Shown here: positions 17,219 through 25,563 of the stretch, piece after piece
How the letters are laid out: every line of letters starts with the position of its first letter
How positions within the stretch are numbered: position 1 is the stretch's first letter
Origin: Micromonospora coxensis
Lineage (GTDB): Bacteria; Actinomycetota; Actinomycetes; Mycobacteriales; Micromonosporaceae
Length of the DNA: 64,000 nt
NCBI RefSeq assembly: GCF_900090295.1
Contig: NZ_LT607753.1
Span: 6,510,001 to 6,574,000 of the forward strand
Direction: 5' to 3'
Notes under the pieces: generated by a model
What the model saw: the letters and a program-made list of their open reading frames with translations, nothing else
What the model was told of the DNA's origin: nothing
Database searches by the model: none
Program-made: the position numbers and the translations under genes

Positions 17219-17585
17219 CGGCGATACCGGCCGGACCGGGCGGGCTGGGCACGCTGTAGAACGACTTGCCGAACTCCCAGTGCGCCAGGACCTGGTCCTC
17301 GGCCTCGATCTGACGGGCGAGATTTCCCAGGCTGCCCCGGAGGACCCGCGCGATGTTCTGTAGCTCCACTACGCTCACATCGTCCTGTTTGGAGCGCTGC
17401 ACGATGAGATCTGCGGCGCCGAGGCAGGAGGACGTTGTCGCGAGCGCCATGCGCAGCCGCTCTTGTTGGGCCGCCACCCGGCTGCGCTCGGTCGCCGCCT
17501 TCCGGCGCTGTTCGACGTACACCCATACGGCGAAGGCGGCTGAGGCGAAGCCGACGATCGCGGCCAACACGTTCAACACGTCCAC
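17199..17585 (-). CDS. Small single-pass membrane protein cotranscribed with the kinase
   Basis: A 128-aa protein with one N-terminal membrane helix (near 3-22, VLNVLAAIVGFASAAFAVWV) followed by a basic, helical, coiled-coil-like stretch (EQRRKAATERSRVAAQQERLR) and a soluble domain. GTG start at 17583-17585 with a GAGGAGC site upstream. Its last 20 bases overlap the kinase gene. I do not recognise a family. By context it could anchor, sense for, or be phosphorylated by the kinase. Confidence 0.7.
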   Translation of the reverse strand: MDVLNVLAAIVGFASAAFAVWVYVEQRRKAATERSRVAAQQERLRMALATTSSCLGAADLIVQRSKQDDVSVVELQNIARVLRGSLGNLARQIEAEDQVLAHWEFGKSFYSVPSPPGPAGIADDGTLT

Positions 17586-17907
17586 CTGGTTCTGCCGCTC
17601 CTCACCTAGCTCATGCGGTGCCGGATTCGGGTTTGTGACGCAGCCACAAAGCTTTCACGATCGGCACACTGCGCCGCTCGGATGGTCATCATTACGACAG
17701 CAGCAGGACCCCGAGGGGCTGAGCGGGGCGTCGTGGTGCAACGACGGATCGGACATGGCGCAGGCGCAGGCGCCGGGCGACGCTCGTTCGGGTCGGAACC
17801 CGGGAGGTGGGCCGCGCCCTTGCCTGCGGGGCGACGCGTCGGGATGTGAGGATCCGCACGTGCCGAGATAGCGGTGTCCAGCCAGATGTTGCCGCGGCAG
17901 GTGGTGG
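17586..17907. other. Intergenic region between the kinase pair and the BtrH-like gene
   Basis: About 320 bases with no convincing gene. A minus-strand frame starting at ATG 17909-17911, overlapping the stop of the BtrH-like gene, stays open to 17606, but after about 15 codons it loses the G/C third-position pattern and becomes Arg/Pro-rich, so I do not call it. The region nearest the kinase pair shares its lower GC and should hold that operon's promoter; no clear boxes were found. Confidence 0.5.
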
Positions 17908-18897
17908 TCATCCGGCGTGCACGCCGGTCAACACTCGCATGGCACGGTGCTCCCGGTCGGCGAGGTCGGTGAGGACCGCCGAGGCGCGGGTCAGCCGGTC
18001 CGGGTCGCCGGTCTCTCCGGCGGCCGTGATGTGGCCGGCGACCTCGGTCCACAGCGGGGCGATCTCGGCGTACATCCGGTGCCCGAGGCGGAGGTTGTCG
18101 TCGTCGACGATCGTGGCGCACTCGGCGAGGAAGTCGCGGTACATGGCGCGGAACAGGGCGCCGCCGGTCCCGCCGTGCTCCATCAGCGACGCGGCCAGCG
18201 GGAGGTCGCGTGCCGGGTCGGCGGCGCGCTCCAGCCACCGCGTCACCTGGCGGGCCGCCTTGCCGATGCCCCGGTGGCCGAGGTTGGCGATGGGCGGGTT
18301 CAGGAAGGCGTGCGCGGTGTGCCGGACGGCTGTCCGGATCGGGCCGTCCAGGCCGGGCCTCTCGGCGGGGCCGACGAGGGTGTACGACAGGTTGCGGGCC
18401 GTCATCGGTCCGCGTTCGGCGCGGGCTCGTGCCAGGCTCGGCAGGGTGGTCGACACGGCGCCGCCCTGCTGGGCGGTGTCGATCAGGTAGGCGTGGGTGT
18501 CGTCGTAGCCGTACATCGCGACGAAGTGGCCCCCGAAGTGGACCTTCGTGGTGAAGTAGTCCAGGTGGTAGGAGTCGAGCTGGAGACCGACCGGCCGTCC
18601 GGCGGTCAGGGCGGTGGTGACGTTCTGCCATGCCCGGCGGGGCGAGGCGGTCTCCTGGACGTGCAGGGTCAGGCCCAGCCGCTCGGCCACCGTCCGGGTG
18701 ATCGTGGCCGGCCTGGTACGGCCGCCGAGGAACGGAAAGTCCATGTTCTTGGCGTCCCAGTAGACGAAGCTCAACCCTTCGCCGAGGCCGAACAGCATGG
18801 GCTCGGACAGGTCGACGCCCTCGTGGCGCAGCAGGGCGCCGAGCGTGGTGGTCTCGCAGTGTCGTCCGCCGGGGAACGCCACCTTCTCGATGATCAT
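17908..18897 (-). CDS. BtrH-like cysteine acyltransferase (BtrH N-terminal plus DUF4872)
   Basis: A 329-aa protein of the BtrH_N/DUF4872 family, papain-like enzymes related to the butirosin acyltransferase BtrH. The probable triad is visible: Cys14 in GGRHCETTTL, His124 in FGGHFVAMYGY and Asp140 in HAYLIDTAQQG. Family members move an acyl group from a carrier thioester to an amine; here no carrier protein gene is adjacent. The start overlaps the stop of the MerR gene (ATGA), so both are one operon. The substrate is unknown; a resistance or self-modification role is possible given the drug-sensor-like regulator. Two smaller relatives occur in the large cluster at 51.7 and 58.9 kb. Confidence 0.8.
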   Translation of the reverse strand: MIIEKVAFPGGRHCETTTLGALLRHEGVDLSEPMLFGLGEGLSFVYWDAKNMDFPFLGGRTRPATITRTVAERLGLTLHVQETASPRRAWQNVTTALTAGRPVGLQLDSYHLDYFTTKVHFGGHFVAMYGYDDTHAYLIDTAQQGGAVSTTLPSLARARAERGPMTARNLSYTLVGPAERPGLDGPIRTAVRHTAHAFLNPPIANLGHRGIGKAARQVTRWLERAADPARDLPLAASLMEHGGTGGALFRAMYRDFLAECATIVDDDNLRLGHRMYAEIAPLWTEVAGHITAAGETGDPDRLTRASAVLTDLADREHRAMRVLTGVHAG

Positions 18898-19751
18898 CTG
18901 ACTTCCTCGTCTGTTGGTCGGGCCGGGCCGGACCGGGGCCGGACCGGCCAGGCGATCTCCGTACGGAGCGCGGCCGCAGGTACGCCGGACGCGGGCGCGA
19001 CGAGGTAGCGCTCCTCGGCCGGGCCCGCCAGCACCCGGTCCTGCTCGGCGATCCACCGCCCCAGTGACCGGTAGGCGGTGTCGATGGCGTCGTAGCCACC
19101 CTCGTGCACGGTCGCGGCGAGCAGGCAGGCCGGCAGCTCCCCGGCCGCGACCGTCGCGGTCGTGCGGGGCGCTCGCGCCACGGGCACGAACAGCTCGACC
19201 TCCACCTCCGCCGCGTCGAGGTCGTCGCCGAGGTAACGGGTCCCGGCCGGCCCCGCCGGGGCGATCCCCTGCTCGGCGAGGCCGGCGAACAGCCGCGCGA
19301 ACCCGGGCGCCAGCACCTCGCCCAGCCCGCTCAGCGGGGTACGCACCAGCATGCGGGCGGTGGGCTGGGCGGCGCGCCACCGTTCGTACACCTCCAGCCA
19401 GCCCGACATCCGCCCCGGCTCGGCCAGCACCACCTCCAGCCGTCCGGCGATCTCGTCGAGCCGGGCCGCCCGTGCGGCCACCCGTTCCCGGTGCCGCGCG
19501 ATGACCGCGCCGGCCTGCTCCGGGCTGTCGGCCGCCAGGATCTCGGCGATCTCGGGCAACGGCACCTCCAACTCTCGCAGCCGTCGGACCAGCCCCGCTC
19601 GCGGAAACTGGTCGACGCTGTACCGGCGGTAGCCGGTGTCCGGATCGACGCTCGCCGGGACGAGCAGACCCAGCCGGTCGTAGTTACGCAGCACCCGTAC
19701 GGACAACCGGGTCGCTCGCGCGAACACCCCGATCGGCATGAAGTCCGTCAC
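18894..19751 (-). CDS. MerR-family regulator with effector-binding domain
   Basis: A 285-aa regulator: MerR winged helix-turn-helix (near 4-72, IGVFARATRLSVRVLRNYDRLGLL and GYRRYSVDQ), a dimerisation helix, and a C-terminal GyrI/BmrR-like ligand-binding domain (near 125-270). Such regulators bind hydrophobic or cationic drugs and activate a nearby gene. GTG at 19749-19751 is chosen because GGAGG lies about seven bases upstream; the ATG four codons later is less well placed. It is translationally coupled to the BtrH-like gene, which is therefore its probable target together with itself. Confidence 0.88.
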   Translation of the reverse strand: MTDFMPIGVFARATRLSVRVLRNYDRLGLLVPASVDPDTGYRRYSVDQFPRAGLVRRLRELEVPLPEIAEILAADSPEQAGAVIARHRERVAARAARLDEIAGRLEVVLAEPGRMSGWLEVYERWRAAQPTARMLVRTPLSGLGEVLAPGFARLFAGLAEQGIAPAGPAGTRYLGDDLDAAEVEVELFVPVARAPRTTATVAAGELPACLLAATVHEGGYDAIDTAYRSLGRWIAEQDRVLAGPAEERYLVAPASGVPAAALRTEIAWPVRPRSGPARPTDEEVR

Positions 19752-19897
19752 CGACACCTCCGACAGCCTCGACCCTCCCCTCGGGGGAGAGTCAACCCGG
19801 CCCGGTCCCCGCGGCACCGGCCACGGAACGAATCATGGCGCACCGAGTCCGGTGAGCCAGGCGCCGACCGCGCGTGCTCCCGGCGACCCCGTCCGGC

Positions 19898-20575
19898 TCA
19901 TCGGCCGATGTCGTGGTCGCCGGCCTTGACCAGGCCGCTCTCGTACGCGAAGACGACGACCTGGGTGCGGTCGCGCAGGCCGAGCTTGGTGAGGATGCTC
20001 GACACGTGCGACTTGACGGTCGCGGGTCCGATGAAGAGCTGTCGGGCGATCTCGGTGTTGCTGGCTCCCCGGGCGACGGCGACCATCACATCGCGCTCCC
20101 GGTCGGTGAGTCGCTCCAGCCGACGCGAGACGGCCGGGGCGACGGTGTGGTGCTCGGTGAACCGGCCGATGAGCCGCCGGGTGATCGACGGCGCCAGCAA
20201 CGCCCCGCCGTCGGCCACGGTGCGCACGGCGGTGGCGAGTTGGTCGGCGGGGATGTCCTTGAGCACGAAGGCGCTCGCACCGGCGCGTAACGCCTGGTAG
20301 ACGTACTCGTCCGGGTCGAACGTGGTCAAGATCAGCACCCGTACGTCCCAGTCGGCCTCGGCCAGGATCCTGGAGGTCGCCTCCAGGCCGTCCATCTCCG
20401 GCATCCGGATGTCCATCAGGATCACGTCCGGACGATGCCGGCGGGCCGCCTCGATCGCCTCGACTCCGGTCCCGGCCTCGGCCACGACGGTGATGTCGCG
20501 GTGGACCCGCAGGACCATCGCGAAGCCCCCGCGCACCAGCGCCTGATCGTCGACGACGAGCACCCGGATGCTCAC
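19898..20575 (-). CDS. NarL/LuxR-family response regulator
   Basis: A 225-aa two-component regulator. Receiver domain 1-120 with acidic pocket VVDDQ, phospho-acceptor Asp near 54 in VILMDIRMPEMDG, Thr in ILTTFD and Lys in AFVLKDIPADQL. The C-terminal LuxR helix-turn-helix (near 155-215) contains LTDRERDVMVAVARGASNTEIARQ. The start overlaps the stop of the histidine kinase by four bases. With the kinase it probably controls the divergent MMPL exporter. Confidence 0.93.
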   Translation of the reverse strand: MSIRVLVVDDQALVRGGFAMVLRVHRDITVVAEAGTGVEAIEAARRHRPDVILMDIRMPEMDGLEATSRILAEADWDVRVLILTTFDPDEYVYQALRAGASAFVLKDIPADQLATAVRTVADGGALLAPSITRRLIGRFTEHHTVAPAVSRRLERLTDRERDVMVAVARGASNTEIARQLFIGPATVKSHVSSILTKLGLRDRTQVVVFAYESGLVKAGDHDIGR

Positions 20576-21801
20576 GTCGGCTCACCGGTGATCGGCAGCC
20601 GGGCCCGTACCCGGAACCCGCCTTCCGCCCGCGGCCCCACCTCGAGGCTGCCGCCCAGCAGCAGTGCCCGTTCACGCATCCCGACGATGCCGTGGCCGGT
20701 GGCCGAGGCGCCCTCCGGCTCGGACCCGAGCGTGCTGCCGCGACCGTCGTCGCGTACCTCGATGACGAGCGCGGCCGGCTCGGCGCGCAGCCGGACCTCG
20801 GCGCGGGCGCCGGGACCGACGTGCTTGAGCACGTTGGTCAGCGCCTCCTGGACGATGCGGTACGCGGACAGCTCGGTGCGGGCCGCGAGCCTCTCCGGCA
20901 GCGCGTCCGTCACCAGCGTGACGTCGACACCCGCACGGCGGATCTGCTCGACGAGGCGGGGGAGACCCGTGAGTCCGGGCTGAGGGCCCAGGCCGTCGCT
21001 GTCGCTCTCCGGGCGCAGCACGCCGAGCAGATGACGCAGCTCGTCGAGCGCCTGACGTCCCGCTTCCTCCACCGCTCCCATCGCTTCGTGGGCAGCCTGC
21101 GGGTCCTCGGCCGCGACCGCCCTGGCCGCGCTGGCCTGCACGGTCATCAGACTCACCCGGTGGGCGACCACGTCGTGCAGCTCCCGCGCGATGCGCGACC
21201 GCTCCTCGGTGACGATCCGGCGGGACTCGGCCTGCTGGTCCCGCAGCAGTTGAGCGGCGCGTTCCTGGCGCAGCCGCAGGCGACGCCCGACATACCAGGC
21301 CCCCACCATCACGACGCCGCCGGTGACGACCTCGCCCACCGGGGTGGGGCGGGTGAGGCCGTCGACGACGACCAGGGCGACGGCCGCGGCAAGGCCCAGG
21401 TGGTTCCACCGGTCGGGGGCGCGGTACCGCCCGACGCCGTACAGGGCGACGATCGCCACCCCGCCCAGGTCCGCATAGCCGGTTCCGAGCGTCGTCGTCC
21501 AGGCGAGCACCGCCACGCCCAGCACCAGCGTGGGCGCCCGCCGGCGCCAGTACAACGCCGCGCCGGCCAGGGCGAAGATCAGGAGAGCGGGAACCGGGAC
21601 GTCGCCGACACCTCGGACGGCGATCGTGTCGCCGGGGCCGTCCACCAGGAACACCGTCGCGAGGCAGACCAGCACCGCGAGGACGCCGTCGGCGACGCGC
21701 GGCCAGCGCGCGAACGGGCCCCGGAACCCCTTGGAGGTGCTTCCGGGCGCCGTACGGAAGGGCAGTTTCGCACGGCTCGCCGGCACTGCGTCAGCGGACA
21801 C
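20572..21801 (-). CDS. Sensor histidine kinase (HisKA_3 type)
   Basis: About 409 aa. The N-terminal half has several membrane helices (from about residue 35 to 150), followed by a dimerisation/phospho-acceptor helix SRIARELHDVVAHRVSLM with His, and an HATPase_c domain containing LTNVLKHVG, DDGRGS and GHGIVGMRERA. Partner of the response regulator by ATGA overlap. The start is uncertain: GTG at 21801 has a GGTGAG-like site, GTG 21837 is an alternative, and the frame stays open to 21978. A perfect 12-bp hairpin lies 53 bases upstream of the chosen start. Confidence 0.88.
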   Translation of the reverse strand: MSADAVPASRAKLPFRTAPGSTSKGFRGPFARWPRVADGVLAVLVCLATVFLVDGPGDTIAVRGVGDVPVPALLIFALAGAALYWRRRAPTLVLGVAVLAWTTTLGTGYADLGGVAIVALYGVGRYRAPDRWNHLGLAAAVALVVVDGLTRPTPVGEVVTGGVVMVGAWYVGRRLRLRQERAAQLLRDQQAESRRIVTEERSRIARELHDVVAHRVSLMTVQASAARAVAAEDPQAAHEAMGAVEEAGRQALDELRHLLGVLRPESDSDGLGPQPGLTGLPRLVEQIRRAGVDVTLVTDALPERLAARTELSAYRIVQEALTNVLKHVGPGARAEVRLRAEPAALVIEVRDDGRGSTLGSEPEGASATGHGIVGMRERALLLGGSLEVGPRAEGGFRVRARLPITGEPT

Positions 21802-21854
21802 CGGCTCACCGTACGGGAGGGCCGACGTCGTGGTCACCCGCCGTCGGACGCATC

Positions 21855-21882
21855 CCGGCCTCCGCCGCGAGGCGGAGGCCGG
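21855..21882. promoter_or_regulatory. Perfect 12-bp hairpin with GCGA tetraloop
   Basis: CCGGCCTCCGCC (21855-21866) and its exact complement (21871-21882) flank GCGA, a GNRA-type tetraloop. It lies in the 230-base divergent region between the histidine kinase and the MMPL gene. As DNA it could be an operator; as RNA it would sit in the kinase 5' leader. No protein partner can be assigned. Confidence 0.45.
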
Positions 21883-22031
21883 TGGCGGATCCGCCCGCCA
21901 GGAACCCGCCCCACGGGGGATCACCGCACCCTCTGCGGGCGGGCGACAGCACCGGGTGCCGACGCGCACAGTCGACAACCACGGCGCGGTACCCGATGAG
22001 CGGGCGCCGCCTGTCGCACAGGAGCGCTGCC

Positions 22032-24215
22032 ATGAATCAGCTCGTCCGCCGCGTCGGTGACGCGAGCGCCCGTAGACCGAGGCTCACGATCGCCGTCTGG
22101 GGGCTGCTCACCGCAATCGTCCTGGCCTTGGCCGGTACGCTCGGCGGTCCGTTCGTCGACGACCTCGTCGCTCCCGGCAGTCAGAGCGAGAAGGCCGTGG
22201 AACTGCTCGAGGAACGCTTTCCCGACGCGTCGCGCGGCAGCGCCATGGCGGTGTTCGCCGTACCGGCGGGACAGCGCCTCGAACAGCACCGACCCGCCGT
22301 CGACGCCGCGGTCGCCCGGATCGCCGACCGTGCGCACGTCACCGCGGTGGCCGATCCCTTCACCACCGGCGCGGTGTCCCCGGACGGACGCATCGGCTAC
22401 GCCGTGATCACCTTCGACAGGTCGGCGGCGGAGGTCGACCCGCAGACACTCGCCGCGATCGTCGACGCGATGGGCCCGGCCCGGGACGCCGGCGTCGTGG
22501 CGGAGCTGGGTGGCGACGCCGCGTTCATCAACGCCGAGACCCAGACGTCCGGCGCGGAGCTGGCCGGCCTGCTGGCCGCGCTGGTCGTCCTGGTCGTGGC
22601 GTTCGGTACGGTCGTGGCCGCACTCGTCCCGGTCCTGCTGGCCCTGGTGGCGGTCGCCACCGGCATGGGCGCCATCGTGCTGCTGACCGGTGTCATGGAC
22701 GTCTCCACCGCGGCGCCGACGATCGCCGCGATGATCGGGCTCGGTGTGGGTATCGACTACGCCCTGTTCATCGTGGCCCGCTACCGCGAGAACCGGGCCG
22801 CCGGCCAGGAGAACCGCCTCGCGCTCTCCGACGCCATGGGCTCGTCGGGCACCGCCGTCCTGTTCGCCGGCGGCACCGTCGTCGTCGCCATGGCCGCCCT
22901 CACCCTGACCGGGGTGGGTTTCCTCGCCTCGATCGGCCTCGGCACGTCGCTGGTGGTGCTGTTCGCCGTGGCGACCGCCCTCACCCTGCTGCCGGCGTTG
23001 CTGTCCCTGCTCGGCGAACGTATCGACGCGGGACGGCTCGGACGGCGCCGCCGGGCGACCAGGCCGGTCCAGGACACGGTGTGGTGGCGCTTCGCCCATC
23101 GCGTCTCCCGCCGGCCATGGCCCTATCTGGCCGTGGCCGCCACCGCGCTGCTCGTGCTCGCCGCCCCGGCGCTGCAGATGCAGACGGGTTTCCCGGACGC
23201 CGGCGACGACTCGACCGGCACCACCCACCGCCGCGCCTACGACCTGCTGGCAGCGGGCTTCGGCCCCGGTGTCAACGCCCCGCTGCTGCTCGTCGCCGAC
23301 CTGCGCGCCCCGGGCGTCGACCTCGAGACCATCCCGGAACTCTCCCGGCGCGTCGCCGCCGACCCGGGCATCGCCACGGTCGGCGAGCCGCGGATCTCCC
23401 CGGCCGGGGACACGGCCGTGCTGCCCGTGCTGCCCACCACCGCGCCATCCGACGCCGCCACGGCCGACACCCTCGCCCGGGTGCGTGACCTCGTCCCCGG
23501 CAATGTCGCGGTGTCGGGCCTGACCGCCGTGACCGACGACCTCACCCGTCAGCTCGCCGACACCCTGCCGATCTTCGTCACCGTGATCCTGGCCGCGTCG
23601 TTCCTGCTGCTGATGGTGGTGTTCCGCTCCATCGCGGTGCCGCTGAAGGCCGTCACGGTGAACCTGCTGTCGATCGGTGGCGCGTACGGTGTCGTGGTCG
23701 CCGTCTTCCAGTGGGGCTGGTTCAGCGACCTCTTCCGGCTCGACGGGACCTATCTGATCGTCTCCCCGATGCCCACGATCTTCTTCGCGGTGCTCTTCGG
23801 CCTGTCCATCGACTACGAGGTGTTCCTGCTCTCGCGCATCCGCGAGGAGTACGACGCCACCGGCGACAACACCCGGTCGGTGGCGCGCGGCATGGCGGGC
23901 ACCGGGCGGGTGATCACCTCCGCTGCGCTGATCATGACGGTGGTGTTCCTCAGCTTCGTCGCCAGTCCCTCCCCGCTGACCAAGATGATGGGCCTCGGAC
24001 TGGCCGCGGCGATCGTGCTCGACGCGACGATCGTCCGGATGGTGCTGGTCCCGGCGACCATGGCGCTGCTGGGCAACGCGAACTGGTGGCTTCCCCGCTG
24101 GCTCGACCGGCGACTGCCGCACGTGAGCGCGGACCGCGTCGACCTCCCACCGCCACCCGGGCCCTCGTCACCTGACTCACCCGTGGCTGCCGCTTCGATG
24201 CACGTTCCCGGGTAG
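22032..24215 (+). CDS. MMPL/RND-family exporter
   Basis: A 727-aa integral membrane protein with the duplicated RND layout: TM1 near 20-40, a periplasmic-side domain near 45-180, a six-helix bundle near 185-345, then a second half starting near 365. Conserved MMPL features include GLGVGIDYALFIVARYRE in the first bundle and GLSIDYEVFLLSRIREEY in the second, with the Asp-Tyr pairs that mediate proton coupling. It probably exports a lipid or hydrophobic drug. ATG 22032 has AGGAG upstream. The divergent two-component system is the likely regulator. Confidence 0.92.
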   Translation: MNQLVRRVGDASARRPRLTIAVWGLLTAIVLALAGTLGGPFVDDLVAPGSQSEKAVELLEERFPDASRGSAMAVFAVPAGQRLEQHRPAVDAAVARIADRAHVTAVADPFTTGAVSPDGRIGYAVITFDRSAAEVDPQTLAAIVDAMGPARDAGVVAELGGDAAFINAETQTSGAELAGLLAALVVLVVAFGTVVAALVPVLLALVAVATGMGAIVLLTGVMDVSTAAPTIAAMIGLGVGIDYALFIVARYRENRAAGQENRLALSDAMGSSGTAVLFAGGTVVVAMAALTLTGVGFLASIGLGTSLVVLFAVATALTLLPALLSLLGERIDAGRLGRRRRATRPVQDTVWWRFAHRVSRRPWPYLAVAATALLVLAAPALQMQTGFPDAGDDSTGTTHRRAYDLLAAGFGPGVNAPLLLVADLRAPGVDLETIPELSRRVAADPGIATVGEPRISPAGDTAVLPVLPTTAPSDAATADTLARVRDLVPGNVAVSGLTAVTDDLTRQLADTLPIFVTVILAASFLLLMVVFRSIAVPLKAVTVNLLSIGGAYGVVVAVFQWGWFSDLFRLDGTYLIVSPMPTIFFAVLFGLSIDYEVFLLSRIREEYDATGDNTRSVARGMAGTGRVITSAALIMTVVFLSFVASPSPLTKMMGLGLAAAIVLDATIVRMVLVPATMALLGNANWWLPRWLDRRLPHVSADRVDLPPPPGPSSPDSPVAAASMHVPG

Positions 24216-24235
24216 TGGTCCGGGTGAGTCCGCCG

Positions 24236-24262
24236 GGTCGCCGGTGAGGTGGCCCGGCGACC
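24236..24262. terminator. Stem-loop terminator between MMPL and ArsR genes
   Basis: GGTCGCCGG (24236-24244) and CCGGCGACC (24254-24262) form a perfect nine-base stem with a nine-base loop, 20 bases after the MMPL stop and between two convergent genes. No U-tract. Confidence 0.6.
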
Positions 24263-24364
24263 GCGTCGCCCGGTCGTCCACGGTGACGCGGCGGTGGAGC
24301 GCCCGCCGCCACACCGCCCCCGGCCCCGGCACCGCCGCCGTGAGTGCCGCTCCGGCGGCGTCGC

Positions 24365-24736
24365 TCAGCGTGCCTTCTTCGTCGCCCGCTTGCGCGGCGG
24401 TGTCAACAGGTCGGCGATCGCCGCGATCGCGGCCGGCACGATGCGGTAGTACGCCCACACGCCGCGCTTGTCGCGCTCGAGCAGACCGGCCTCGGTGAGG
24501 ATCCGGAGGTGATGACTCACGGTCGGCTGGGAGAGCCCGAGCGGCGCGGTCAGGTCACTCACCGACGCCTCGCCCTCCGGAGCGGACTGGATCAGACTGA
24601 GCAGTCGCAGCCGGGCCGGGTCGGCGAGGGCCTTCAGCACACCGGCGAGCCGCTCGGCGTCGGCACGCTTGATCGGCTCACCGGTCAGCGGCGAGATGGT
24701 AGGCGAAGCAGTTCTGGCAGTTCCCACGGCACCCAT
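24365..24736 (-). CDS. ArsR-family transcriptional repressor
   Basis: A 123-aa winged-helix protein. HTH core is VSDLTAPLGLSQPTVSHHLRILTEAGLLERDKRGVWAYYRI, in one continuous stretch near residues 65-105. The ELCVCDL-type cysteine metal site of arsenic sensors is replaced by VSDLTAP, so a metalloid ligand is unlikely at that position. The C-terminus is very basic (RKRATKKAR). ATG at 24734-24736 is chosen where similarity to the family begins. The target is not obvious; the gene is convergent with MMPL and divergent from the secreted lectin-like gene. Confidence 0.85.
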   Translation of the reverse strand: MGAVGTARTASPTISPLTGEPIKRADAERLAGVLKALADPARLRLLSLIQSAPEGEASVSDLTAPLGLSQPTVSHHLRILTEAGLLERDKRGVWAYYRIVPAAIAAIADLLTPPRKRATKKAR

Positions 24737-24893
24737 CGTTGCACCCACCGCATCGATTGACCGGCGGTTCCGGCACCGTGTCGCCGTCAGTTCACAGATG
24801 AGAAGCCGCACCGACCGGTGACTTGCCGCCGTGGCACACACTGGGCGGCACCGCCCGCCACTGCCATCGGCGGGCCCGGCAGCAGGAGCCGCC

Positions 24894-25445
24894 ATGCGGG
24901 TCAGAACCATCGTCTCCGCCGTCACCGCCCTCACCGTGGCGCTCACGGTGACGGTGCTGCCAGCCGGTCCGGCGGCGGCCGACACCGCCCTGGACAGCTG
25001 CTACGACTCGACCCCCGCGCAGCACCAGGACCCCGCCGCCTGGTTCGCGCCGGGGCACCGGCAGACGCCGTGGGCGTCGCCCATCGGCATCGTCCACGGC
25101 GACGCCTTCCGGGTGAAGGCGCAGGGCAGCGTCCGGATCGACGCGTGGGGCACCACCAAGAGCATCGCCGGCGAGCTGCCGGCCGCGCCCACCGCCGGCG
25201 GGTGGCCGGCGCCCGGTGCGCCCCGGTACGCGCTCATCGCCCGGGTCACCGGCGGTTCGATGTGGGTGAAGAAGACCAGCCGGAGCTACGGGCCCAGCTC
25301 GTGGTTCCCGGTCGGCACCGACAGCGGCTGCATGCTGTTCTCCGGCAACGGTGACCCGGCGCCGCAGCTGGTCTTCACCGTCAACGACGACAACCTGGGC
25401 GACAACGGCGGCGGCGCCGGTGTGGTCGTACAGCAGTGGTTCTGA
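24894..25445 (+). CDS. Secreted LecA/PA-I-like lectin-fold protein
   Basis: A 183-aa exported protein. Signal peptide near 1-29 with a hydrophobic core and AAA-D cleavage. The mature part resembles the LecA (PA-IL) galactose-lectin jelly-roll: an early HGDAFRVKAQGSVRIDAWG strand pair and, near the end, FTVNDDNLGDNGGGAGVVV, which parallels the NDxxGxYGNNSG calcium/sugar loop of LecA. Two cysteines near 36 and 144 could form a disulphide. It sits beside a galactosidase/arabinosidase island, which fits a galactose-binding role, though the similarity is by eye and moderate. Confidence 0.6.
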   Translation: MRVRTIVSAVTALTVALTVTVLPAGPAAADTALDSCYDSTPAQHQDPAAWFAPGHRQTPWASPIGIVHGDAFRVKAQGSVRIDAWGTTKSIAGELPAAPTAGGWPAPGAPRYALIARVTGGSMWVKKTSRSYGPSSWFPVGTDSGCMLFSGNGDPAPQLVFTVNDDNLGDNGGGAGVVVQQWF

Positions 25446-25563
25446 ACCGGCCGGCGGGCTCCCGGCCGGGCGTCGAGAGGCGGGGCGGCGCGACGGGACG
25501 ACACCGACGTGACCCCGGCCGACCGCCCCGGCCGGGATCACGTCGGGGTGTCACCGCCCACGC

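Noticed and set aside
17606-17911. 102-codon minus-strand frame whose ATG overlaps the stop of the BtrH-like gene
   Set aside because: The overlap is attractive, but after roughly 15 codons third positions lose their G/C bias and the peptide is Arg/Pro-rich with no recognisable fold.
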